This document shows, one piece after another, positions 44,655 to 54,236 of a stretch of DNA of 64,000 bases; positions within the stretch are counted from its first letter, which is position 1, and each line of letters begins with the position of its first letter. The stretch spans positions 15,455-79,454 of the forward strand of contig JADKHW010000014.1 of assembly GCA_016721565.1 (NCBI GenBank), given 5' to 3'. A program made the translations under genes and the position numbers. The notes under the pieces are model-generated. The model was not told the origin of the DNA and did no database searches. It worked only from the letters and a program-made list of their open reading frames with translations. The stretch comes from a bacterium (GTDB lineage: Bacteria; Electryoneota; RPQS01).

Positions 44655-45095
44655 TTATTTTGATTTCAGATCTAAGACAAAGTGATAACTCGTGATGTTC
44701 ATTCCATGTTTCAGGTAAAAACGGTGGGCATCCCAGCGGCCTGCGTGCGTGCCGCTGTCGAGATGGACGGCGGCAAGTCCTTGTTCGCGGGCTTGGTTCA
44801 CAATAAAATTGAACAAATGGTCAGCAAATCCGTGCCCGCGCGCAACCTCGGCTGTGACCAAGTCATCAATATACAAAACTTTTGACCAATGTAACATCTC
44901 AACGGGCCTGTAGCCTGCCACGGCGGCGGGCTTTCCGGTTGCGTCCTCTACATATATAAGTACATAGCCGTGAGCCTGCATTTGCCGCTGTGCTTGCTCG
45001 ACAAACTGCTCCTCAGTGAGATGCGGGCGGAGTTCCTTGATGACCGGATAGACGTGACGGAGTTGGTCGGAAGTTTTGGCGGTGTGGATGGTCAT
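44655..45095 (-). CDS. GNAT family N-acetyltransferase
   Basis: The protein has 146 residues from ATG 45095; an upstream ATG at 45137 is in frame but reaches into the preceding gene. The GNAT core is visible: V-L-Y-I-D-D-L-V-T strand, then the acetyl-CoA loop V-A-R-G-H-G-F-A-D-H-L-F, then V-H-L-D-S-G-T and A-H-R-F-Y-L-K-H-G-M. The substrate is not predictable. It sits 4 bases after the preceding lipoprotein stop. Confidence 0.85.
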   Translation of the reverse strand: MTIHTAKTSDQLRHVYPVIKELRPHLTEEQFVEQAQRQMQAHGYVLIYVEDATGKPAAVAGYRPVEMLHWSKVLYIDDLVTAEVARGHGFADHLFNFIVNQAREQGLAAVHLDSGTHAGRWDAHRFYLKHGMNITSYHFVLDLKSK

Positions 45096-45099
45096 GGGG

Positions 45100-45855
45100 T
45101 TAGGGCGTGGGAAAGAAGATAAACGAGGTGGAATCAAGAATAAGAATTGTTACGTAATTGTCCGGATACTGGCCGCAGTAGGTTTTTGTTTCCCCGTAGA
45201 TTGTTATTCTGCCTGGTTGTACTTCTTCGGTCGGGTACCAATAGACACTAATAAGAACACCCTCCTCATATCCGTGATATGTGGTGTCTATGAAGCCCGA
45301 ACTCGCAGAAAACCTTGTCGAATCTGTCGAAGAAGGTAATCCCCAATCACCGAATAATTGCGCCCTTATCTCCATTGAGTCGGGCAGCTCTGGCCTGTCA
45401 TATAAGGTATCTGATATTGGACGTATGTATGAACCGAAAATGCTCTCGCTGAACTGGAGCGAGACTACAAAGCTTGTTGTATCGTCAAACACAACTACAC
45501 TTATGAGAATAGGTCCACCAAAACTTTGCGTCTTAACTTCAAGAAATGCATCACCGTTGCTATCGGTCTCAAGCAAGGTGTCCGCCGGAACAACAGGCGA
45601 GAACCAACCATTCGGCAAGAATTTTACACTAATTCCGCTCAATGGATATTCGGAAGTATCTGTCACATGAATTGTGTAATCCGCTTTGGTCCAAAAGTCA
45701 GGGCCGCAGTACATGACAGACACAAACTCCGGCCCGGTGATCGTGACAACTGTTGGTGGATTTGGAATCGTCTGCTTCGGTGAGTCATTTTCGTCGTCGC
45801 AGCTTGTGAGCATGAATGCTACGGTCAATAATAGTATTAATACTCGATACAACAT
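45100..45855 (-). CDS. Lipoprotein with Ig-like (Big) domain
   Basis: The protein has 251 residues with a GGAGGG site. The lipobox L-T-S-C ends at about residue 19, followed by an Asp/Glu/Asn-rich linker. The mature part has bacterial Ig-like strands: L-S-G-I-S-V-K-F, then D-S-N-G-D-A-F-L-E-V-K-T, the pattern of Big_1-type domains. It ends with an aromatic strand. Function unknown, probably surface or periplasmic. It follows the second large paralogue by about 40 bases. Confidence 0.65.
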   Translation of the reverse strand: MLYRVLILLLTVAFMLTSCDDENDSPKQTIPNPPTVVTITGPEFVSVMYCGPDFWTKADYTIHVTDTSEYPLSGISVKFLPNGWFSPVVPADTLLETDSNGDAFLEVKTQSFGGPILISVVVFDDTTSFVVSLQFSESIFGSYIRPISDTLYDRPELPDSMEIRAQLFGDWGLPSSTDSTRFSASSGFIDTTYHGYEEGVLISVYWYPTEEVQPGRITIYGETKTYCGQYPDNYVTILILDSTSFIFFPTP

Positions 45856-45895
45856 GTTTTCCCTCCAGTTGTATTTTGTTTTTATGAACTCTGAG

Positions 45896-47734
45896 TTACT
45901 GTCTGATAATTCTTTTTACCTTGATGATATGCGCACGACGGTCGGTGACTACCGATGTGATTGTGTATTCGGGGGCGGAGGTTGTGCCGATTAGATAGTA
46001 ATCATTTGTGTCTTGAACGTACTCGCGGACTTCGTAAAGTGAATCGTAGTATTCCGGAGTCCAGAACAGGTTTAGCGAATCCTCAACGACTGAAATGGAA
46101 ACGTCGTGAAGCACGGTGTCGATGATTCCCCATTCTGGGGAGAAAGCACTGACGTTGCCCGCCATGTCGCGAGCCCGAATGGCGAAACGGTAGCGTTCCG
46201 GCGGTAACGGCAGATTTAAGAGACGCCGGTCGGTAGTCGTTTGAATCCCAAGGGTGCTATATGACGTGCGCGTGCGAAACGGAGACGACTCAGTGATCTC
46301 AGTCGTGTCGTAGAAGATTTCGTATGTGTCAAAGTGCTGGTCGAAGGCCGGACCTTTCCAGGTCAAGTCAACTGTTGAGTTGTTCACGCGAATGACGCTT
46401 TTTATACGTACCTCGTCCGGCGCGGTCGTGTCGGGGATTTCATGCCACGTCAAGGCTGAATCAAGTGCGGTGACGAGTGGTGCGTAGTATTCACGGACTA
46501 ATCTGAAATTCGACAAGTGCGCAGGCGGATTTCCCGGCAACCAGCGCAAGAAGTCCGTCGGCTGCCAGAGTCTGTCGGGATATTCATCGAGTTCGATGTG
46601 GACGAAATTCTCTGTATGTAGAAACGCATCGTGATCTGCGTGACAGTAGTTGCCTTGTTGATTTTCAGGTGCGCCCAAGAAGTCTGTGATATTTCGAAGC
46701 GGAATTGTATCAGCACCAAACCATGAATACGGCGGACTGCTCCACAGCGAGATGTATTCATCCACTCGTGTTGTGATCATTGTGTCACCGTCGATGCTTC
46801 GAATTGGGAACATCGGGAGTGCGTGAATGACGTCTCGATGTTGCCCTACGTCGCGGATCGGCGGATTTGGATAGTGATCATTATAGAAGCACGTCATCTG
46901 CATGTCGCCGAGCGGCACGTGCTCGTTGTGATCGTACGAATGCATCTGAATTGTGATGAACGGGCTGACCGGCGGCGTGTCCCATACACCTTGCGCGGCT
47001 TCGTGCAGCATCTGGAACGGGTGACGGCCGTTGCGGGAGGGATCCGAAAACGAGAGCGTGTTGTTAAACGTCTGGTGTGTTGAGTCCCACATCACTTCGC
47101 GACCAGCTCCGGCAATCATTAGAATGGCGAACTCCGCGCGCACAAACAGATCTGCTGCGACGGGTGGGGCCATATAATCATCTTCGGGATGCGGAACTTC
47201 TACGATTGCTGTTGCATGACGCGGATTGGGATTGAAGATGAACACGCCCCAACCTTTGCGAAAGCCGCCGATAACGTCGTTGCCTGCGAGCGTGTCACCG
47301 TTTACATCGACAAAGCTTGAGTCCAAACGCTCACGCAGAAGATAGTAGCCTTCTCGATTTACCGATTCGCGGAGATGAACAAATTCGTAATTCCACTCAT
47401 TGTCATAGAGCGTGACCATTGAATCAACGGAGTTCCAATTTTTCGCGATGGCAAAATCAAACGTTTGCCGCCAGTGCGCGAGTGTGGAATCGCCGGCTGG
47501 ATTATCGTTGATGTAGGTGAATCCACCGAAACCGTTGGTGACGGGATCGAGATTCGGTGGGCCGTAGTCGTTGTATTCGTCACGGACGACGCGCTCAGAA
47601 ACGTGCGAGAGCCAATTGTCGTAGGCGCAATCCGGACAGTCGTCAAACAGAAAGTCGTAGAGCGAACCGCGCTCTTCGAGCATTCCGAATGCCGCCAGCG
47701 GAAGACAAAACAGTACGACAACCCATTTGCGCAT
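45896..47734 (-). CDS. Large secreted protein, uncharacterised N-terminal domain plus Fn3 repeats (paralogue 2)
   Basis: The protein has 612 residues with a signal peptide ending A-F-G. Residues about 30-450 form a conserved domain shared with the preceding gene. Shared motifs are C-x-x-C-A-Y-D-N-W, V-P-H-P-E-D-D, A-G-A-G-R-E-V-M-W-D, D-P-S-R-N-x-R-H-P-F, Q-x-H-S-Y-D-H and N-F-x-H-I-E-L-D-E-Y-P-D. The repeated His, Asp, Glu and Arg suggest a metal-binding hydrolase, perhaps with a peptidase- or amidohydrolase-like centre, but I do not recognise the family. Two Fn3-like domains fill about 450-605. No sorting tail is seen. Its start follows its paralogue by 27 bases. Confidence 0.6.
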   Translation of the reverse strand: MRKWVVVLFCLPLAAFGMLEERGSLYDFLFDDCPDCAYDNWLSHVSERVVRDEYNDYGPPNLDPVTNGFGGFTYINDNPAGDSTLAHWRQTFDFAIAKNWNSVDSMVTLYDNEWNYEFVHLRESVNREGYYLLRERLDSSFVDVNGDTLAGNDVIGGFRKGWGVFIFNPNPRHATAIVEVPHPEDDYMAPPVAADLFVRAEFAILMIAGAGREVMWDSTHQTFNNTLSFSDPSRNGRHPFQMLHEAAQGVWDTPPVSPFITIQMHSYDHNEHVPLGDMQMTCFYNDHYPNPPIRDVGQHRDVIHALPMFPIRSIDGDTMITTRVDEYISLWSSPPYSWFGADTIPLRNITDFLGAPENQQGNYCHADHDAFLHTENFVHIELDEYPDRLWQPTDFLRWLPGNPPAHLSNFRLVREYYAPLVTALDSALTWHEIPDTTAPDEVRIKSVIRVNNSTVDLTWKGPAFDQHFDTYEIFYDTTEITESSPFRTRTSYSTLGIQTTTDRRLLNLPLPPERYRFAIRARDMAGNVSAFSPEWGIIDTVLHDVSISVVEDSLNLFWTPEYYDSLYEVREYVQDTNDYYLIGTTSAPEYTITSVVTDRRAHIIKVKRIIRQ

Positions 47735-47761
47735 GGGCAGGCTTCTCTCCGATTGTGAAAA

Positions 47762-49609
47762 TTAGAACCGTCTGATGATTCGATAGACCGTATAACGATG
47801 CAGAACAGGATTGTCGGAAACATCCATGGTGAAGCTGTTCGCTGTAGTCGTGCCGATGATTGTGTAGTCCACGTTGTCTTGAATGTACTCGTATATTTTG
47901 AAGAGCGAGTCGTTCGTCTGCACGCTCCAGTTTAGGCGCAGCGAATCTCCGTTCACTAAAATCGTGAGGTCGTCTATTTGACCGTCGGTGATACCTATTG
48001 GAGACGAAAGCGGTGATTCCCATCCCAACACGTCTTTGGCGCGAACAGCAAATTGATAATGAAAAACCGGCGCAGGGAAATTGTTGATTTGAATTCCGCA
48101 CGTGAGCTGATCACCGAGCGCGCCGTAACCTGCCGTTGTGCGCGAGATATGAGGCGACGCGAGCGTGACTTCCACCGTGTCAAAGAACACTTGATAGGTG
48201 TCAAAATGCGTGTCATACGCCTTCGGTGTCCAGCGGAGATAGACATCGCTGCCGCCGATGTCGGTTGCCTGAACCGGCCAGACAGAATCCGGCGCGAGCG
48301 TATCTTCAATTGCTAACCATGTTAACGCCGAATCGACCGCCACAACGAACGGTTGATAGAACTCGAGTACATTTACATAGGTACCCCATTCTGAAGGCGG
48401 AGTACCCGGTAGCCAGCGGACCCAATCGCGTGGATTCCACAGGCCGTCGGGATATTCATCCAACTCAATGTGAATGAAATTTTCTGTGTCACGTAAAACA
48501 TTGTGTCCAGTGTGCGCATACACCGCTTCGACGTTGTCGGGTGCGCCGTAGAGATCGCCGATCCAGCGAATGCCCAGCGTCGTATCTTCCCCAAAATACG
48601 TGTATGGTGGATTGCAAACTAATCCGATGTAATTGTTGATGCAAACATAAATATCGGGATCCTCAGTCAATCCAACAATAGGAAAGGAGGGCATCCCGTG
48701 AAAGAGATCGCGATGACTCTTTAGATCACGCAATGGCGGATTAGGCTTGTCATCATCGAGATAGGCCGAGACTTGAATGTCGGGCAGCGAGAGGTGCGAG
48801 CCGTGGTCATACGAATGCAATTGAATGATCACAAACGGATTGACAGGCGGTTCGCTCCATTCATCCGTCGCAACTTTGGAAAGTGTGGCGAACGGATGGC
48901 GCGCGTTGCGGGATGGGTCTGAAATCGAGCGCCCGTTGTTGTAGGACGATTGCGAGCTATCCCACATCACTTCGCGACCTGCTCCAGCGATTTCGAGAAT
49001 TGCGAACTCGCTTTGTTGGAACATCTGAATGCCGACGGGAATCGAAACAAAGTCGTCTTCAGGGTGCGGCAATTGCAAGACCACTTTATCAAAGCGCGCC
49101 GAATCCCTGAAAACAAATACACCCCAACCTCTGCGGAAACCGCCGATGACATCGTTCTCCGGAAGCGTGTCGCCGTTGACATCCACATAAGATGAATCGA
49201 GCCGTTCGCGCATGATGTGATATGTACGGCCGCTGGGTTCATCCATGAATTCTACAAGTTCGTAGTTCCACGCCGCGTCACTGCGATCAATTAGTGAATC
49301 CGCGATGTGCCAATCCCCTCGAATCGCGTTTTCAAAAACCTGCCGCCAACGCGCGAGAGTTGTATCACCGCTCGCGTTTGCGGGAATGTACTCGAATCCG
49401 CCGAAACGATTCGTTTGCGGATCAAGATGCGCCGGGCCGTAGTCGTTGAAGCCGGGCCGCACCACGCGCTCAGCGACGTGAGCTTGCCAATTGTCATATG
49501 CACACGTCGAACATGTGTCCATTAGGAACCCCGTCAATGTGCCGCTTTCTTGAACGAGCGCATAAGACGATAAGGGCAAAAGTAGAAACAAGAGTATCCA
49601 GCGAACCAT
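47762..49609 (-). CDS. Large secreted protein, uncharacterised N-terminal domain plus Fn3 repeats (paralogue 1)
   Basis: The protein has 615 residues from ATG 49609, which has GGAGG 7 bases upstream; the earlier ATG at 49627 overlaps the mfd stop and lacks this spacing. The signal peptide ends S-Y-A. It shares the domain order and motifs with 45896-47734 throughout (C-x-x-C-A-Y-D-N-W, L-P-H-P-E-D-D, A-G-A-G-R-E-V-M-W-D, S-R-N-A-R-H-P-F, Q-L-H-S-Y-D-H, N-F-I-H-I-E-L-D-E-Y-P-D). Two Fn3-like domains end the chain. A tandem duplication is evident. Function unknown, with hydrolase-like residue clusters. Confidence 0.6.
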   Translation of the reverse strand: MVRWILLFLLLPLSSYALVQESGTLTGFLMDTCSTCAYDNWQAHVAERVVRPGFNDYGPAHLDPQTNRFGGFEYIPANASGDTTLARWRQVFENAIRGDWHIADSLIDRSDAAWNYELVEFMDEPSGRTYHIMRERLDSSYVDVNGDTLPENDVIGGFRRGWGVFVFRDSARFDKVVLQLPHPEDDFVSIPVGIQMFQQSEFAILEIAGAGREVMWDSSQSSYNNGRSISDPSRNARHPFATLSKVATDEWSEPPVNPFVIIQLHSYDHGSHLSLPDIQVSAYLDDDKPNPPLRDLKSHRDLFHGMPSFPIVGLTEDPDIYVCINNYIGLVCNPPYTYFGEDTTLGIRWIGDLYGAPDNVEAVYAHTGHNVLRDTENFIHIELDEYPDGLWNPRDWVRWLPGTPPSEWGTYVNVLEFYQPFVVAVDSALTWLAIEDTLAPDSVWPVQATDIGGSDVYLRWTPKAYDTHFDTYQVFFDTVEVTLASPHISRTTAGYGALGDQLTCGIQINNFPAPVFHYQFAVRAKDVLGWESPLSSPIGITDGQIDDLTILVNGDSLRLNWSVQTNDSLFKIYEYIQDNVDYTIIGTTTANSFTMDVSDNPVLHRYTVYRIIRRF

Positions 49610-49626
49610 TGCGGTTCCTCCGGTCA

Positions 49627-52600
49627 TTAATATGTTACCGTCAATACACCTGCGACGGCGGCTAAGTATTCTTCTGCGTAAGCTAATTTGTGTTCCCAGT
49701 TCTCGAACTTCTTCAGCGTGAGTTTGACGACGACGTTCTTGGTGACGTCAAACTCAATCGGGAAGTCTCCGCTCTTGGAGACCAGTGATAACATTTTGTC
49801 GCGACCGGCGTGATCGCTTGCATAACCTAATTCGAGCTGATGCGCAAGCACGCTGACTTCGTCAGCGCCGAGTTTCTCGGCAAGGATTCTGATGCGCACC
49901 ATATCAAACAGATTGCGCGCGGCATCGGGGAATTTACCAAAACGGTCTTCTACTTCGCGCGAGAGTTCTTCGACTTTCGAGAGTTCCTTTGCGCGAGAAA
50001 GTTCTCGATAGATATTCAGCCGTAAACCGCTTTCAGAAAGATAGGTTTCTGGCAGGAATGCGTCAGTGTCTATCTTGAGTTTGACTTCGCGCTTCTCTTC
50101 GAGTTCCTGCGGGATGTCAATCTGAACTTCGCGCACGGCTTCCTCGATTAGTTGCTGATACATCTCAAAGCCGATGGAGTTAATATAACCCGATTGTTCA
50201 CGGCCCAAAAGATTTCCGGCGCCGCGAATTTCCAGATCGCGCATGGCAACTTGAAAACCTGCGCCGAGTGAAGAGAAGTTTGTCAATGCGGACAGACGGC
50301 TGCGCGCAATCTTCGACATTTCAAAATGCGGCGGGACGAGCAGATATGCGTATGCTTTGCGCGAGCTTCTGCCGATACGGCCTCTGAGCTGGTGCAACTG
50401 CGCTACGCCGAGTCTGTCGGCACGGTTGATAATCATCGTGTTGACATTCGGCATGTCCAAACCCGACTCGATAATCATCGTGGAAATCAGCACGTCGAGA
50501 TTCTGTTCAGAGAAATCAAGCATCACCTGTTCGAGTTCGTGCTCGTTCATCTGTCCGTGCGCAACGCCGATGCGAATTTTCGGGAGCAAGCGGTGCAGCA
50601 TTTCGGCAACTTGCTTGATGCTTTGAATGCGGTTGTGCACCAAAAACACTTGACCGCCGCGCTGAAGTTCGTGCGAAACGGCCTCTTTGATGACTCTTTC
50701 GCTGAATGGCACGACATCCGTTTCAATCGGCTGGCGGCCCGGCGGCGGAGTGGTGATTTGCGAGAGATCACGCGCACCCATCAAAGCCATATGCAGCGTA
50801 CGCGGAATCGGCGTGGCGCTCATCGCCAGTACGTCAACATTCGCGCGAATTGTGCGAATCTTTTCTTTTTGTACGACGCCAAAACGGTGCTCTTCGTCTA
50901 TTATCAATAAGCCGAGTTCGTCGAACTGCACGTCTTTCGACAACAGTCTATGCGTGCCGATAATGACATCGACTTCGCCTGTTCCGAGTTTTTTGAGCGT
51001 TTCCTTTTGTTCGCGTGACGATTGAAAACGCGATATGACGCGCACTTCTACCGGCCAATTCTTGAAGCGCTCGCGGAAGGTGCGGTAATGCTGTTGGGCA
51101 AGAATCGTCGTCGGCACAAGCACGGCGACTTGTTTGCCGTCTGTCACCGCTTTGAAGGCCGCGCGCATCGCCACTTCAGTTTTGCCATAGCCTACGTCAC
51201 CGCATATCAGTCGGTCCATCGGCTGCGGACTTTCCATGTCGCGCTTGACCGATTCGCTCGCCGTCAACTGATCGGGCGTATCTTCATATGGGAAACTCGC
51301 TTCCATTTCGCGTTGCCACGGCGTGTCGCTTGAGAAGATGATACCTCGTTCAGCGCGTCGCTTGGCGTAAAGCTTAATCAGATCTTCCGCAATCGAAACC
51401 AAAGACTCTTTGGTCTTGCGTTTGATCTCGCGCCACTCTTTGCCGCCGATTTTGTTGAGCGGCGGTTGGAAGCCGTCTTTGGCGGAGTACTTCTGAACTT
51501 GCGCGAGATTTTCCAGCTTGACGAACAGATTGATACCGTCGCGATATTCAATCTTCAAGACTTCGCGCTGCATCCCGCCGACGGTGATCTTGGTCAAGCC
51601 GCTGTATCTGCCGATGCCGTGCTCGACGTGCACGACAAAATCACCGACCCGCAGCGCATCAATATCATGCAGCGGTACGGCATTCTTGAACTTCATGAAC
51701 TGCCGCGCACGGCGCTTGCGTCCGAAGATGTCGTGATCAACAAGCACGACGAGATTCGCCGCTTCGAGCATGAAGCCGTGGCGCAGGCCGCCTTCGCGCG
51801 CGCTGAACGCATGATCGGGCACGCCGCGCTCGGTCAACACTTGGCCTAATCGGTCGGCAGCAAGTTGGTTGTCACAGAGCAGAATCGTTTCGAGGCCGCG
51901 ATTGGAATATTCTTTCACTCGGTCTGCAAGCAACGGAAGATTTGACGCGAACCGCTCTTGCGGTGAACCTTGAAAATCGAGAGTATGTGAGGTCGGATGC
52001 GGCGTGCTGTGCAAAAACACTTGCTGACATTTTTGAGCAGCGCTATAGATTAACTCCGGCTCCATCCACTTGCCCGGCTCGCGCAATGCGCGCACCTGCT
52101 CCGGAATCGCGACGGGAATCTCTTCATCTTCTTCGTAAACGATGTCGTGCAGCTCTTCGCGCAGATGCTCTTCATCATCCTCGTCGTCATCGCTGTTGTT
52201 CTGCGATTTCAAATCCCTGAGACGCAAGCCGGGCTTGGCCGTGCGTTCGTCGTACGTTTCCTTGACCAACTGATAGGCGGGCCGACCTTCGCTCCACACA
52301 ATGATGGTGTTCTCAGGAAGGTATTGCAGCAAATGCGAATTGCCGACGCCGGGCGTTTCGGCGGCCATCACGGTCATTTCATCAATCTTACCTGTTGAGC
52401 GCTGCGTTTGCGGATCAAAGCTGCGCAAGTCGTCAATATCGTCGCCAAAATATTCGACGCGCACTGCTGTCGAGCCGCCAAACGGATAGATATCGAGCAC
52501 GGCGCCGCGAATGGCGTATTGCCCCACGCCTTCCACCATCACTTCGCGCGAGTAGCCGGACTCGTGCAGAAATTGAATCAAGGAATCGCGCGGCAGCACT

Positions 52601-53028
52601 TCGCCTTTTGCGAGCGTGTAGGTGTTGCGCGAGACTTCGTTTAAGTCGGGCAATGGATCAAGTAATGCGGACGCAGGCGCGACGACCAACGGCTGTTGCT
52701 TGCGCGTCAAGGTCATCATCACTTCGGCACGCTCGGACAGCTCAATCGGATTCAGTTCACGATGATAGTCCGGCAATCCCGGAAAGAGGCTCGTGACATT
52801 TTCACCGAGCAGAATCGTCAAATCGTCGGCAAACTCTTCGGCGTCTTCCAGCGTTTCGGCGACCAGCAGCAGCGGCCGCTTGGAATGTTCAAACAGATAA
52901 CTTGCAATCAGCACCGGCAGCGCGCCCGGCACATTTTTCACGAGCACGCCATGCCGCGCATCCTTCAGCGCGGCCAATGTATCTGCAAAACCGTTATAGG
53001 AATATATGCGTTTTTTTAAGGGGTCCAT
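49627..53028 (-). CDS. mfd: Transcription-repair coupling factor Mfd
   Basis: The protein has 1133 residues, the normal length. The N-terminal UvrB-like part (F-P-G-L-P-D-Y-H-R-E-L-N-P) is followed by the RNA-polymerase-interacting region (G-D-F-V-V-H-V-E-H-G-I-G-R-Y). The helicase has Walker A C-G-D-V-G-Y-G-K-T-E at about residue 610, D-E-E-H near 710 and the Q-L-R-G-R-I-G-R-S motif, and a complete C-terminal TRCF domain. Mfd removes stalled RNA polymerase and recruits UvrA. The next gene start lies a few bases beyond its stop. It leads the run to the PPIase genes, an association seen in many bacteria. No strong ribosome site is visible. Confidence 0.95.
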   Translation of the reverse strand: MDPLKKRIYSYNGFADTLAALKDARHGVLVKNVPGALPVLIASYLFEHSKRPLLLVAETLEDAEEFADDLTILLGENVTSLFPGLPDYHRELNPIELSERAEVMMTLTRKQQPLVVAPASALLDPLPDLNEVSRNTYTLAKGEVLPRDSLIQFLHESGYSREVMVEGVGQYAIRGAVLDIYPFGGSTAVRVEYFGDDIDDLRSFDPQTQRSTGKIDEMTVMAAETPGVGNSHLLQYLPENTIIVWSEGRPAYQLVKETYDERTAKPGLRLRDLKSQNNSDDDEDDEEHLREELHDIVYEEDEEIPVAIPEQVRALREPGKWMEPELIYSAAQKCQQVFLHSTPHPTSHTLDFQGSPQERFASNLPLLADRVKEYSNRGLETILLCDNQLAADRLGQVLTERGVPDHAFSAREGGLRHGFMLEAANLVVLVDHDIFGRKRRARQFMKFKNAVPLHDIDALRVGDFVVHVEHGIGRYSGLTKITVGGMQREVLKIEYRDGINLFVKLENLAQVQKYSAKDGFQPPLNKIGGKEWREIKRKTKESLVSIAEDLIKLYAKRRAERGIIFSSDTPWQREMEASFPYEDTPDQLTASESVKRDMESPQPMDRLICGDVGYGKTEVAMRAAFKAVTDGKQVAVLVPTTILAQQHYRTFRERFKNWPVEVRVISRFQSSREQKETLKKLGTGEVDVIIGTHRLLSKDVQFDELGLLIIDEEHRFGVVQKEKIRTIRANVDVLAMSATPIPRTLHMALMGARDLSQITTPPPGRQPIETDVVPFSERVIKEAVSHELQRGGQVFLVHNRIQSIKQVAEMLHRLLPKIRIGVAHGQMNEHELEQVMLDFSEQNLDVLISTMIIESGLDMPNVNTMIINRADRLGVAQLHQLRGRIGRSSRKAYAYLLVPPHFEMSKIARSRLSALTNFSSLGAGFQVAMRDLEIRGAGNLLGREQSGYINSIGFEMYQQLIEEAVREVQIDIPQELEEKREVKLKIDTDAFLPETYLSESGLRLNIYRELSRAKELSKVEELSREVEDRFGKFPDAARNLFDMVRIRILAEKLGADEVSVLAHQLELGYASDHAGRDKMLSLVSKSGDFPIEFDVTKNVVVKLTLKKFENWEHKLAYAEEYLAAVAGVLTVTY

Positions 53029-53040
53029 CGGGAATCGTGA

Positions 53041-54161
53041 CTATTCTATTATTTGCTCATCTGTTGACATGTTGCTTGACGAGTTGAAGATCTGTTGCTT
53101 TAATTTCCATGATGCTCTGGTTATTGTCGGCGCTGTAGCCATGCTACTTTCAATTTCTGTCACGAGCGCATCAGCATAAGCTCTCATGAAGTCTGGTTGT
53201 TTTGTTTTTGGTTTCAGTTCTGTTGCTTTGTAAAGCGAAGCTTTCTGCTCTGCAAAAAGCTTTGTTCGATCGGCGATGAGAGCGCCAGCTTTGTCACAAA
53301 TCACTGCCGACGGCAGTTGTACTTTGAATCTCCCGGGCAAATCTACGAGCTGATATTCAAAGCCGATGTGTTGAACTGTTTGGTGTTCGTAGATAACTTT
53401 TGTGTATGCTCGTCCGTTAAAAGCTTTTGCTATCAATCCCCCAGGCCAACCATCATCCCAAACAACAACAACCAGCGGACCCTTTCCATGCGTGAGATTT
53501 GTCACAATCAATTTTGTGAATCTACGCTGTCCATTGTTTCTTCTGGCTATTCTGCAGTGAATGTGAAACTCGAGTGCCGTATCGCTTATGAAATGCGATA
53601 ACACGCTAAGGACGGTGTCAATGTCTCGTGTGTCCAATCTTTGAATGTCAAGGATTAGGCCATCACTCTCGCCTGACAGCGACAAAGCTTTCTCTATTTT
53701 TTGGTGCGGTATCGGATCGGCGATGTTCTGCCGTAATCTAACGTACGATATGCCTTGAGTTGGTTCCCGCCATCCGACTTCTGTCGGAAAGTTATGAGAG
53801 TAATCATGGTGCGGAAATTCCTCATTTCCATTGTTGTCTTCTTGTAGCGCCTTAGACCTAAGGAAGGCGGCTCGATCTTCTCCAACAACGCTTTTGCACT
53901 CCACTCAAATTGGTCACTGATCTCCTTCAAACTATCATCGTTTGGGAGGTTCTCTATGTCTGGCGGCCAATTATTTGGAATCGCAGCCAGTGGCACATAG
54001 TTTGAGATTGCTGAAACAAGGGAATCAAGAATGACGCTGTGGCTTACTTTTGGAACTTCTTTAACTCGCCGAGAAAATTCATCTTTAGTGGGTTGCGGCG
54101 GCGTAAATGAATGAGCGAGCCCCGCAATTATCAAAACGAGAAGTATGAGTAGTCTTGCCAT
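53041..54161 (-). CDS. S41-peptidase-like secreted protein lacking the nucleophile, one frameshift
   Basis: The signal peptide ends A-H-S-F. The N-terminal helical part (K-D-E-F-S-R-R-V, V-S-A-I-S-N-Y-V) resembles the lead-in of C-terminal-processing proteases. The frame breaks between about 53835 and 53880. The second part has G-I-S-Y-V-R-L, G-L-I-L-D-I-Q-R-L-D and V-V-V-V-W-D-D-G-W-P-G-G-L-I-A-K-A-F. In active S41 enzymes that last block reads like D-x-x-T-x-S-A-G-E; here no Ser is present, so it is probably catalytically dead. The restored length is about 370. Confidence 0.6.
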
Positions 54162-54236
54162 CTTTGCGTTCCAGTTTTGTGACTTCGATGGGACTCGGTA
54201 CAGTTTCTTTTGTGCTAGCGATTCAAAGTGGTCAAT

